A DNA stretch of 7,850 bases from Flavobacteriaceae bacterium (GTDB lineage: Bacteria > Bacteroidota > Bacteroidia > Flavobacteriales > Flavobacteriaceae), in NCBI GenBank assembly GCA_023301205.1, contig JALZVC010000053.1:1-7850 (forward strand), given 5' to 3'. Below are positions 1 through 6,237 of the stretch, piece by piece. Made by a program: the position numbers and the translations under genes. The notes beneath the pieces are model-generated. The model was not told the DNA's origin and did no database searches. It worked only from the letters and a program-made list of their open reading frames with translations. The stretch's first letter is position 1. The number at the start of each line of letters is the position of its first letter.

Positions 1-659
1 GAGACCCAGTACTTTGGTTGGGAGAAAATCAAATGACGGGAGACACTATTGACATTTTAAGCAATACTGTCACAGAAAAACTGGACACACTAAAAGTATA
101 TAAAAATGCATTTTTAGTACAAAAAGATAGTCTAGGATATAATCAAGTAAAAGGAGAACGACTCATCGGTCTTTTTACAAATAACCAACTAGACACCGTC
201 AATATCAATAAAAACGTAGAAGTAGTCTTTTATCTTTACAATGATGATCGCAAGTTAACTGGTATAGACAAGACAACAGCAAGCCAATTACAGCTAACGC
301 TAGAAAATGAAGAGATCACAGGCACACGATTTATTAAACAAGTTCCGGGTAAGTTGTATCCACCTTCTAAACTACCAGAAAGCGATCGTATTCTAGCAAG
401 GTTTAATTGGCGTGGCGAAGAACGACTACTTAGCAAAGAAGATTTGTTTAGAGGCAAGGAAATGCCGGTATTGCAAAAAATTAAGGGAATCCCATTACCA
501 AAAGATGAAGGTGCCTTTTTTGATGAGCCAAAAGAAGGAGAAGATCCTTTAGAAATACCAGAAAACTCAAAACTCAAGCCTAAAGATTTTACAAACAGAC
601 CAGAAGATCAAGCGCCAATACGCGAAGAAGTCCCTCCAGATGGCCATGTAGATAATTAA
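1..659 (+). CDS. OstA-like protein (LptA/LptD N-terminal-type), 3' part only
   Basis: The reading frame is already open at the left edge (first full codon at position 3) and ends in TAA at 657-659, so this is the C-terminal roughly 218 residues of a longer protein; its true start lies outside the window. The visible part begins with a LWLGENQMTGD stretch and repeats short beta-type units (TGDTI, LDTLKVYKNAFLVQKDS, GYNQVKGERLIG, LTGIDKTTAS). This matches the beta-jellyroll units of the OstA/LptA family, whose members carry lipopolysaccharide across the periplasm or form the N-terminal domain of LptD. The last 50 or so residues are rich in Pro, Glu, Asp and Lys and look disordered. Flavobacteria commonly have such OstA-like proteins of several hundred residues; a role in LPS transport is inferred from family, not shown here. 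The aminotransferase gene begins six bases after the stop, suggesting one transcript. Confidence 0.8.
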   Translation, partial: DPVLWLGENQMTGDTIDILSNTVTEKLDTLKVYKNAFLVQKDSLGYNQVKGERLIGLFTNNQLDTVNINKNVEVVFYLYNDDRKLTGIDKTTASQLQLTLENEEITGTRFIKQVPGKLYPPSKLPESDRILARFNWRGEERLLSKEDLFRGKEMPVLQKIKGIPLPKDEGAFFDEPKEGEDPLEIPENSKLKPKDFTNRPEDQAPIREEVPPDGHVDN

Positions 660-665
660 TACGGT

Positions 666-1859
666 ATGCAAGACAATTTCTTTACATATCAAGCGCAGAC
701 CACTCCTCACCCACTGGCAGTAAAAGTTTCTCATGCAAAAGGAAGCTACATTTATGATACAGATGGTAACAAGCATTTAGATTTTGTTGCCGGTGTTTCA
801 GCTTGTAGTTTAGGGCATTGTCATCCACGTATAAGTGCCGCTGTAAAAAATCAAATAGACAAATATGCCCATGTAATGGTATATGGGGAATACATACAGG
901 AGCCCGCAGTGCAACTTGCTCATTTATTAGCACAACAGTTACCAGATCCACTAGAAACGACCTACCTAGTTAATAGCGGCACAGAAGCTATTGAAGGTGC
1001 TATGAAACTAGCAAGACGCTCTACAGGCCGACAAGAAATTTTATACGCGAAGCACGCTTACCACGGAAATACCTTGGGTGCACTGTCTGTTATGGGATTT
1101 GAAGAACGGAAAATACCGTTTGAACCCCTATTACCAGAATGCCGAGCTATCACGTTTAATGATGCAGCTAATATTTCGGAAATTACAGAAAAGACTGCTG
1201 CGGTTATTTTAGAAACGATTCAAGGCGGTGCTGGTTTTATAGAACCTCAAAACGACTATTTAAAAAAGGTGAAAGAACGTTGCCAAGAAGTAGGCGCATT
1301 ACTTATTCTTGACGAAATTCAACCAGGTTTTGGACGTACGGGAAAACTTTTTGGCTTTATGCATTTTAACGTTGTACCCGATATTCTTGTAATGGGAAAA
1401 GGAATGGGCGGTGGTTTACCAATTGGTGCGTTTACGGCATCCCATGCTTTGATGACCTTGTTAAGCGATCACCCAAAATTAGGACATATTACAACATTTG
1501 GTGGCAACGCAGTGATCGCTTCGGCGGCATTGGCTACACTGCAAGAAATTACAGAAACCAACTTAATACAAGACACAATTACCAAAGAGGCACTTTTCCG
1601 CAGGAGATTAAATCACCCTATGATAAAGGAGATAAGAGGTCGCGGTTTAATGCTGGCTTTGATGATGGAATCTGGAACAATTGCTTCGGAAATAATAATG
1701 CGATGTAAATCTCGCGGTCTCATCTTATTTTGGTTATTATTCGAACCAAAAGCAATACGAATTACACCACCATTGACTATTTCGGAAAAAGAAATTGAAG
1801 AAGGCTGTGCTATTTTGCTTGATGTGATTGGAGAGATTTCAAAAGAAAATATAAATTAA
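666..1859 (+). CDS. Class III PLP-dependent aminotransferase
   Basis: This 397-residue protein is a complete fold-type I, class III (acetylornithine/ornithine/4-aminobutyrate group) aminotransferase of usual length. Visible landmarks in order are NSGTEA (103-108), which helps bind the PLP phosphate; HAYHGNT (130-136); LILDEIQ (213-219), whose Asp216 should contact the PLP pyridine nitrogen; MGKGMGGG (243-250), whose Lys245 should form the Schiff base; TTFGGN (276-281), the phosphate contact from the partner subunit; and RITPPL (365-370), whose Arg365 should bind the substrate carboxylate. It should be a soluble cytoplasmic dimer. The substrate cannot be read from sequence: no arginine-biosynthesis or other pathway gene lies nearby, so argD is not assigned. 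The start ATG lies six bases after the OstA-like stop, which suggests translational coupling. No promoter is seen in front of it. Confidence 0.92.
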   Translation: MQDNFFTYQAQTTPHPLAVKVSHAKGSYIYDTDGNKHLDFVAGVSACSLGHCHPRISAAVKNQIDKYAHVMVYGEYIQEPAVQLAHLLAQQLPDPLETTYLVNSGTEAIEGAMKLARRSTGRQEILYAKHAYHGNTLGALSVMGFEERKIPFEPLLPECRAITFNDAANISEITEKTAAVILETIQGGAGFIEPQNDYLKKVKERCQEVGALLILDEIQPGFGRTGKLFGFMHFNVVPDILVMGKGMGGGLPIGAFTASHALMTLLSDHPKLGHITTFGGNAVIASAALATLQEITETNLIQDTITKEALFRRRLNHPMIKEIRGRGLMLALMMESGTIASEIIMRCKSRGLILFWLLFEPKAIRITPPLTISEKEIEEGCAILLDVIGEISKENIN

Positions 1860-1861
1860 AC

Positions 1862-1930
1862 AGTTGTTTTTCAGGATTTTGCACCCTTAAAACTCTGTTA
1901 ATAAAATAGTTAACAACAATAGAAGTGCAA
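1862..1930. other. Nested inverted repeats in the intergenic gap
   Basis: Two perfect 6-bp inverted repeats are nested: TTGCAC (1879-1884) pairs with GTGCAA (1925-1930), and TGTTAA (1896-1901) pairs with TTAACA (1910-1915). GTTGTT (1863-1868) could instead pair with AACAAC (1912-1917), which competes with the inner stem. The stems are short and AT-rich and no T-run follows, so this is a weak terminator candidate for the aminotransferase transcript. It could equally be an operator just upstream of the next promoter, or chance. Confidence 0.25.
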
Positions 1931-1933
1931 CTC

Positions 1934-1962
1934 TTGAACTAAAGGCTTTACAAGTATCTTTA
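1934..1962 (+). promoter_or_regulatory. Probable Bacteroidota-type promoter for the TPR-DUF368-aroE operon
   Basis: TTG at 1934-1936 is followed after exactly 18 bases by TATCTTTA (1955-1962). This matches the known Bacteroidota sigma-ABfr/flavobacterial form (TTG or TTTG, 17-19 or more bases, TAnnTTTG) at every fixed position except the last. Transcription would start near 1968-1970, leaving an AT-rich leader of about 20 bases before the ATG at 1989. It is the only good match seen in this gap. Confidence 0.6.
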
Positions 1963-1988
1963 AAATAGAGGAAATTCATAAATTTTAT

Positions 1989-3386
1989 ATGCAGAGACCA
2001 GGCGAACAAGCTAACATATCATTAACACGGTTTGAATCCATGTTGAAGACAAACGATGTGTACTTCTTCGACTCTGAAGAATTTGAACAAATCATTCATC
2101 ACTATCTCGAGATTGGAAAAATTGCACTTGCAAAAAAAGCAACAAAACTTGGTTTAGAGCAACACCCTTCTGCTTCTAGCCTAAGGCTTTTTCAAGTAGA
2201 AATGTTAGTTTTTGAAGATAAACTAGACGAGGCAGAATCCATGCTAGAAGAGTTACAGTTACTCGAGCAGTCTAATGAAGAGATTTACATTCAAAAAGCA
2301 AATATTTGTTCTCGTAGAGACAACCACAAAGAAGCTATTTCATTTTTAGAACGTGCCCTATTACTTACAGAAGATCAAGCAGATGTGCTCTCGCTAATCG
2401 GGATGGAATACTTATTCTTGGAAGATTATGAAAATGCGAAGCTCAAGTTTATGAAATGTCTTGCGCACGATGAACAAGATTATTCTGCCCTTTACAATAT
2501 CGTATACTGTTTTGAATTTCTTAATGAAAATGAAACAGCTATAGAATACCTCAATGATTTTTTAAATAAAAATCCTTACAGTGAAGTGGCATGGCATCAA
2601 ATAGGTAAACTTTATTATTCATTAAAAATGTATAAAAAAGCACTTGCTGCTTTTGATTTTGCCATTATTAGTGATGACAGTTTTATTGGTGCATATTTAG
2701 AGAAAGGTAAAACACAAGAAAAGTTAGAACTTTACGCAGAGGCTATTGAAAGTTATACAGTAACACTAGGTCTAGATGACCCGACAGCATTTGCTTTATT
2801 ACGAATAGGTAATTGCTACGATAAACTAGGTGATACAGAGCTAGCGCTTCAGTTTTACTTAAAATGTGTAGAAGAAGATGGACTGTTAGATAAGGCTTGG
2901 ATCGCTATAACTGACTTTTATTTCAGAAAAAAAGATTACCAAAAGTGCTTGTATTATATAGACAAAGCGTTAAATATAGATAGTGAAAATGTCTTGTACT
3001 GGAAGCGTTACGCAACCATCTGCAAAAAACTAAACCTCTTTGAAGAAGCTGAACAAGGCTACAAACGCACCTTAGAGCTGGGTGACATTGAGATAGAAAC
3101 TTGGGTTGCCAGAACAGATTTATTGATTCATTTGGGAGAATTTGATGCTGCTATCAAAAATCTAAATCAAGCGACAGAATTTTATACGGATCATCCAGAG
3201 ATTGAATATCGATTAGGTGGTTTGTATTTTCATATAAATGAAAAAATCAAAGGACAATTTCATTTAAACAATGGATATCGCGAAGATCCAGATTATATTA
3301 TCATTGTTGAAGAATTGTTCCCCGCTATGTATCAAGATCAGTACGTGAAACAATTAATCTCAAATCACCAAAATCCTTCTTTATAA
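1989..3386 (+). CDS. Tetratricopeptide-repeat (TPR) scaffold protein
   Basis: This 465-residue protein is almost entirely a TPR solenoid. Twelve units can be laid out with an unbroken 34-residue period from about residue 29 to 436 (unit starts near 29, 63, 97, 131, 165, 199, 233, 267, 301, 335, 369 and 403). Each has a Gly/Ala/Tyr pattern in helix A and an A-x-x-x-(F/Y/L) pattern in helix B, as in GKLYYSLKMYKKALAAFDFA (206-225). The first two units are the least typical. There is no signal peptide or membrane segment, so it is probably cytoplasmic. TPR arrays bind peptides or partner proteins; no partner or enzyme activity is visible here. It is the first gene of an operon with two DUF368 membrane proteins (29-base gap) and aroE, so a link to the inner-membrane DUF368 proteins is possible but unproven. 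The start ATG follows an AT-rich leader with no strong Shine-Dalgarno, as is usual in this phylum. Confidence 0.9.
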   Translation: MQRPGEQANISLTRFESMLKTNDVYFFDSEEFEQIIHHYLEIGKIALAKKATKLGLEQHPSASSLRLFQVEMLVFEDKLDEAESMLEELQLLEQSNEEIYIQKANICSRRDNHKEAISFLERALLLTEDQADVLSLIGMEYLFLEDYENAKLKFMKCLAHDEQDYSALYNIVYCFEFLNENETAIEYLNDFLNKNPYSEVAWHQIGKLYYSLKMYKKALAAFDFAIISDDSFIGAYLEKGKTQEKLELYAEAIESYTVTLGLDDPTAFALLRIGNCYDKLGDTELALQFYLKCVEEDGLLDKAWIAITDFYFRKKDYQKCLYYIDKALNIDSENVLYWKRYATICKKLNLFEEAEQGYKRTLELGDIEIETWVARTDLLIHLGEFDAAIKNLNQATEFYTDHPEIEYRLGGLYFHINEKIKGQFHLNNGYREDPDYIIIVEELFPAMYQDQYVKQLISNHQNPSL

Positions 3387-3415
3387 ATTGTTATTTTTGA
3401 GGCTAAACTAACATT

Positions 3416-4390
3416 ATGCCTTCAAGAAATTTATTACAATATGCCATCGTATTATTTAAAGGGCTCGCAATGGGCGCGGCAGATGTTGTACCAGGTGTAT
3501 CAGGTGGTACTATTGCCTTTATTTCGGGCATTTATGAAGAACTCATAGAAACCATTAATAAATTAGACTTTGGTTTTTTTAAAGTATGGAGGACCAAAAG
3601 TTTTAGTGCGGCTTGGTCAACTTATAACTTAGGATTCTTACTAGCGCTGTTTGGAGGTGTATTTATAAGTATACTTTCGCTAGCAAAAGCAATCACTTAT
3701 CTACTTGCAGAACACCCTGTTTTAGTCTGGGCATTCTTTTTCGGACTTGTTATCGCTAGTATTCTTTTTGTAGGTAAGCAAATTACAACTTGGAATTTTA
3801 AAGTGATTCTAGCTATACTTCTTGCCATAGCATTCTCTTACTTTATAACCATAGCAGAGCCTTTAGGTTTGCCAGACAGTACTTGGTTTCTATTTTTTGC
3901 GGGATTCATTGCGATTATCGCTATGATTTTACCTGGTATTTCTGGGGCCTTTATTCTACTGTTATTGGGTGCTTATACCGGAGTTATAGGCATACTCACA
4001 TCTTTAAGCGAAGGTATAACTACGCTAAACTGGGATATATTTTCTGGGGCATTCTTAAAGTTACTAGTATTTTCGGCAGGCGCCATTGTAGGTTTAAAAG
4101 TATTTTCTAAAACGTTAAATTGGCTTTTTAAACATCATAAAAATCTAATTTTAGCCGTACTCACTGGTTTTATGGTTGGCGCATTAAATAAAATATGGCC
4201 TTGGAAAGAAGTACTCTCTACCCGAATAAATAGCCACGGTGAGACCGTTAATTTTTTAGACAAAAGTATTCTACCTTCTAGTTATGATGGAAATCCACAA
4301 GTAGTATTCGCCATCGTCTTTGCCATTGTTGGATTCCTTGTTATATTCTTAATGGAACGATTTGCAAACGCAAAAAAAACACCAATGTAA
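3416..4390 (+). CDS. DUF368 (PopT-type) polyprenyl-phosphate transporter, first paralogue
   Basis: This 324-residue polytopic inner-membrane protein belongs to the DUF368 family. Members of that family have been shown to act as undecaprenyl-phosphate (C55-P) transporters, returning the lipid carrier for peptidoglycan and surface polysaccharide synthesis to the cytoplasmic face. The N-terminal signature KGLAMGAADVVPGVSGG (15-31) is canonical. A second copy of the core motif, LPGISG (172-177), lies mid-protein, suggesting a two-fold internal repeat with paired re-entrant segments. A WPWKE motif sits at 261-265. Hydrophobic stretches lie roughly at 72-93, 98-119, 127-147, 156-195, 209-228, 244-258 and 294-314. 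The ATG is well placed for the family start. The gene lies 29 bases after the TPR gene and 9 bases before a second DUF368 gene. Orientation and substrate are inferred from the family. Confidence 0.92.
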   Translation: MPSRNLLQYAIVLFKGLAMGAADVVPGVSGGTIAFISGIYEELIETINKLDFGFFKVWRTKSFSAAWSTYNLGFLLALFGGVFISILSLAKAITYLLAEHPVLVWAFFFGLVIASILFVGKQITTWNFKVILAILLAIAFSYFITIAEPLGLPDSTWFLFFAGFIAIIAMILPGISGAFILLLLGAYTGVIGILTSLSEGITTLNWDIFSGAFLKLLVFSAGAIVGLKVFSKTLNWLFKHHKNLILAVLTGFMVGALNKIWPWKEVLSTRINSHGETVNFLDKSILPSSYDGNPQVVFAIVFAIVGFLVIFLMERFANAKKTPM

Positions 4391-4399
4391 ACGCATAAT

Positions 4400-5425
4400 A
4401 TGCACCAAGAAAGATCAAATTCTGACAAAGTATGGCTAGTCTTTAAAGGTTTAGCTATGGGTGCAGCAAATAAAGTGCCTGGTGTATCAGGTGGTGTGGT
4501 GGCTTTTGTTGCTGGTTTTTATGAAGAGTTTATTGCGTCTTTACAAAGAATAAATAAAAAGGCTTTCTTATTACTACTACGCGGACAGTTTAAAAGTTTC
4601 TGGCAATACATCAATGGCCGTTTTTTAGGATTGCTCTTTCTAGGAATGATTATTAGTTATTTCACTGTTTCCAAGTTATTAGACTACCTTATTGTTCATT
4701 ACGAATTATATGTCTGGAGTGCTTTTTTCGGTATGATCATTGGCTCCATCTACTACATCGCTAAAGATTTTGGCACGTGGAATAAAAAATATGTAGCATA
4801 CCTTATTATCGGTATTATTATGGGTGTGAGCATTAGTTTTTTAGAGCCTGCTAAATCAAATGACCATTTACTTTTTGTATTTGTTTGTGGAATAATCGGC
4901 GTGAGCGGAATGACACTACCCGGACTGTCAGGTTCCTTTATCTTAATACTTTTAGGCAATTATGTGCTTTTACTTGTAGATTCTGTAAATGGACTCTATG
5001 ACACCATAGCGGCTATTATTCAATGGGATTTTAGCTTTATGCAGGATGTAGGGCGCATTAGATTACTAAAAGTCCTTGCCGTATTTACACTTGGTTCAAT
5101 CGTAGGTCTGGTTACCTTATCTAATGTACTAAGCTATGTAATTAAAAGGTATAAATCTGCTACTTATTCAGTTATTCTAGGTTTTATAACAGGTTCACTT
5201 GGCGTAGTTTGGCCCTGGAAAGAAAAATTATTTGCTATATCAAATACGGGAAAAATAGCGACAGATGCCAATGGCCGCTCAATTATTTCTGGATATGAGC
5301 GTTATTTCCCTAATCAATTTACGACAGAGGTCACTTTGGCAATCATATTTATTATAATCGGTATTTTTTTGGTACTTAGTTTAGACTGGCACCAAAACAT
5401 TAAAGACTCCCCCGCAAATGGCTAA
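4400..5425 (+). CDS. DUF368 (PopT-type) transporter, second paralogue with a changed motif
   Basis: This 341-residue membrane protein is a clear but diverged paralogue of the gene before it. They share the overall layout, KGLAMGA near the N-terminus, the mid-protein LPG(I/L)SG motif (here LPGLSG, 173-178) and WPWKE (271-275). In the first signature the canonical ADVVPG reads ANKVPG (23-28), so an acidic residue becomes Asn24 and the next residue becomes Lys25. That puts a charge change beside the presumed substrate-binding re-entrant segment. Hydrophobic stretches lie near 75-97, 103-121, 130-148, 157-195, 224-243, 256-270 and 310-328. The loop at about 280-308 is hydrophilic and longer than in the first copy. 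Its last 8 bases overlap aroE, indicating tight coupling. It may carry polyprenyl phosphate like other DUF368 proteins, partner the first copy, or handle a different lipid phosphate; sequence alone does not decide. Confidence 0.9.
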   Translation: MHQERSNSDKVWLVFKGLAMGAANKVPGVSGGVVAFVAGFYEEFIASLQRINKKAFLLLLRGQFKSFWQYINGRFLGLLFLGMIISYFTVSKLLDYLIVHYELYVWSAFFGMIIGSIYYIAKDFGTWNKKYVAYLIIGIIMGVSISFLEPAKSNDHLLFVFVCGIIGVSGMTLPGLSGSFILILLGNYVLLLVDSVNGLYDTIAAIIQWDFSFMQDVGRIRLLKVLAVFTLGSIVGLVTLSNVLSYVIKRYKSATYSVILGFITGSLGVVWPWKEKLFAISNTGKIATDANGRSIISGYERYFPNQFTTEVTLAIIFIIIGIFLVLSLDWHQNIKDSPANG

Positions 5426-6152
5426 TTATGGACTTATAGGAAAAACATTGAAGCATTCTTATTCCAAAGAATTTTTTAGAAAAAAAATTGAAATAGAAAA
5501 TCGATCGGATTCATACGAAAATCTAGAGTTTGAAGATGTTGACCATCTTGAAAAATTTTTAAAAGAAAGAAAAACAGATTTTAAAGGTTTTAACGTCACG
5601 TATCCTTTTAAAGAGCAAATTATTCCCTTTTTAGATCGTATTGATACAGAAGCTGCTGCGATAGGAGCAGTAAATACAGTCAAGGTTTCACCAAAAAAAA
5701 AGCTCATTGGCTATAATACAGATCACTACGGATTTGCATTAACCTTGATTGATTATTTGCCACTAAAAAAGAAAACTGCTTTAATCCTTGGAACTGGAGG
5801 TGCCTCAAAAGCGATTGCTTACGTTCTAAGTACAATGGATTTCGATTATAAATATGTATCTCGTAATGGAGTTGGTGATATTTTAAGATATCAAGATGTT
5901 ACGGAGAAGGTGATAGCCAATCATTACTTAATAATAAATTGTACCCCTGTAGGCACATTCCCGTATATTGAAGATTGCCCAAAACTCCCCTATCAAAGTA
6001 TTACTAAAAATCATTTACTTATTGATCTTATTTACAACCCAGGTGAAACCGAATTTCTTAAAAGAGGATTTGCTAAAGGAGCAATAATTAGTAATGGACT
6101 TAAAATGCTAGAGCATCAAGCTAAAAAATCATGGGCTATTTGGCAAAAATAG
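5418..6152 (+). CDS. aroE: Shikimate dehydrogenase (NADP-dependent)
   Basis: AroE reduces 3-dehydroshikimate to shikimate with NADPH, the fourth step of the shikimate pathway to aromatic amino acids, in the cytoplasm. The 244-residue protein shows the expected order of motifs: GLIGKTLKHSYS (5-16), whose Ser14 and Ser16 bind shikimate; NVTYPFK (59-65) with catalytic Lys65; GAVNT (83-87); YNTDHYG (99-105) with catalytic Asp102; the nucleotide-binding loop GTGGAS (125-130); VSRN (147-150), where Arg149 probably contacts the NADP phosphate; NCTPVG (174-179); YNP (206-208); and NGLKMLEHQA (226-235). It is shorter than the Escherichia coli enzyme (272 residues) but lacks no key residue. ATG at 5418 is preferred because MANYGLIG fits the family N-terminus. 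The gene overlaps the upstream DUF368 gene by 8 bases, and its TAG stop (6150-6152) sits inside a hairpin. Confidence 0.95.
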   Translation: MANYGLIGKTLKHSYSKEFFRKKIEIENRSDSYENLEFEDVDHLEKFLKERKTDFKGFNVTYPFKEQIIPFLDRIDTEAAAIGAVNTVKVSPKKKLIGYNTDHYGFALTLIDYLPLKKKTALILGTGGASKAIAYVLSTMDFDYKYVSRNGVGDILRYQDVTEKVIANHYLIINCTPVGTFPYIEDCPKLPYQSITKNHLLIDLIYNPGETEFLKRGFAKGAIISNGLKMLEHQAKKSWAIWQK

Positions 6153-6155
6153 CCC
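6133..6155 (+). terminator. Hairpin over the aroE stop, possible intrinsic terminator
   Basis: GGGCTATTT (6133-6141) and AAATAGCCC (6147-6155) form a perfect 9-bp stem around a 5-base loop. The aroE stop codon TAG lies in the right arm. The following bases (TTATAA) are only a weak T-run, so termination may be partial or the hairpin may protect the 3' end of the transcript. Its position at the end of the operon and just before a new promoter supports a terminator role. Confidence 0.5.
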
Positions 6156-6159
6156 TTAT

Positions 6160-6179
6160 AACACAATAACCTTTGTGTT
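6160..6179. repeat. Second inverted repeat, abutting the next promoter
   Basis: AACACAA (6160-6166) and TTGTGTT (6173-6179) form a perfect 7-bp stem with a 6-base loop, only four bases after the aroE hairpin. The right arm overlaps the TTTG upstream element (6172-6175) of the next promoter. It could be a second terminator stem, a protein-binding site over the promoter, or chance. Confidence 0.35.
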
Positions 6180-6202
6180 CTCTTAGGTTGTTAGTATCTT
6201 CG
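6172..6202 (+). promoter_or_regulatory. Probable Bacteroidota-type promoter for the DUF349 gene
   Basis: TTTG (6172-6175) is followed after 19 bases by TATCTTCG (6195-6202), one mismatch from the Bacteroidota TAnnTTTG box. Transcription would start near 6208, leaving a leader of about 30 bases before the ATG at 6238. The box is very similar to that of the promoter at 1934-1962 (shared TATCTT). Confidence 0.6.
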
Positions 6203-6237
6203 CTGACTTAAATAATAGACCCTAAACATTGAAAAAA

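Noticed and set aside
236..951. Minus-strand open frames opposite the OstA-like and aminotransferase genes (236-577, 567-776, 682-951)
   Set aside because: They lie antisense to well-supported genes, have no recognisable domain and show composition expected from reverse reading of the real codons.
3387..3415. Possible separate promoter between the TPR gene and the first DUF368 gene
   Set aside because: The 29-base gap has no TAnnTTTG box with a properly spaced TTG; read-through from the upstream promoter is simpler.
3883..4110. 75-codon plus-strand frame inside the first DUF368 gene
   Set aside because: It is a shifted-frame shadow of a membrane protein gene, rich in Tyr/Phe/Cys and without any motif or own start signals.
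4753..5707. Minus-strand open frames at 4753-4959 and 5459-5707
   Set aside because: Both are antisense to the second DUF368 gene and aroE, whose motifs are clear, and neither has recognisable content.
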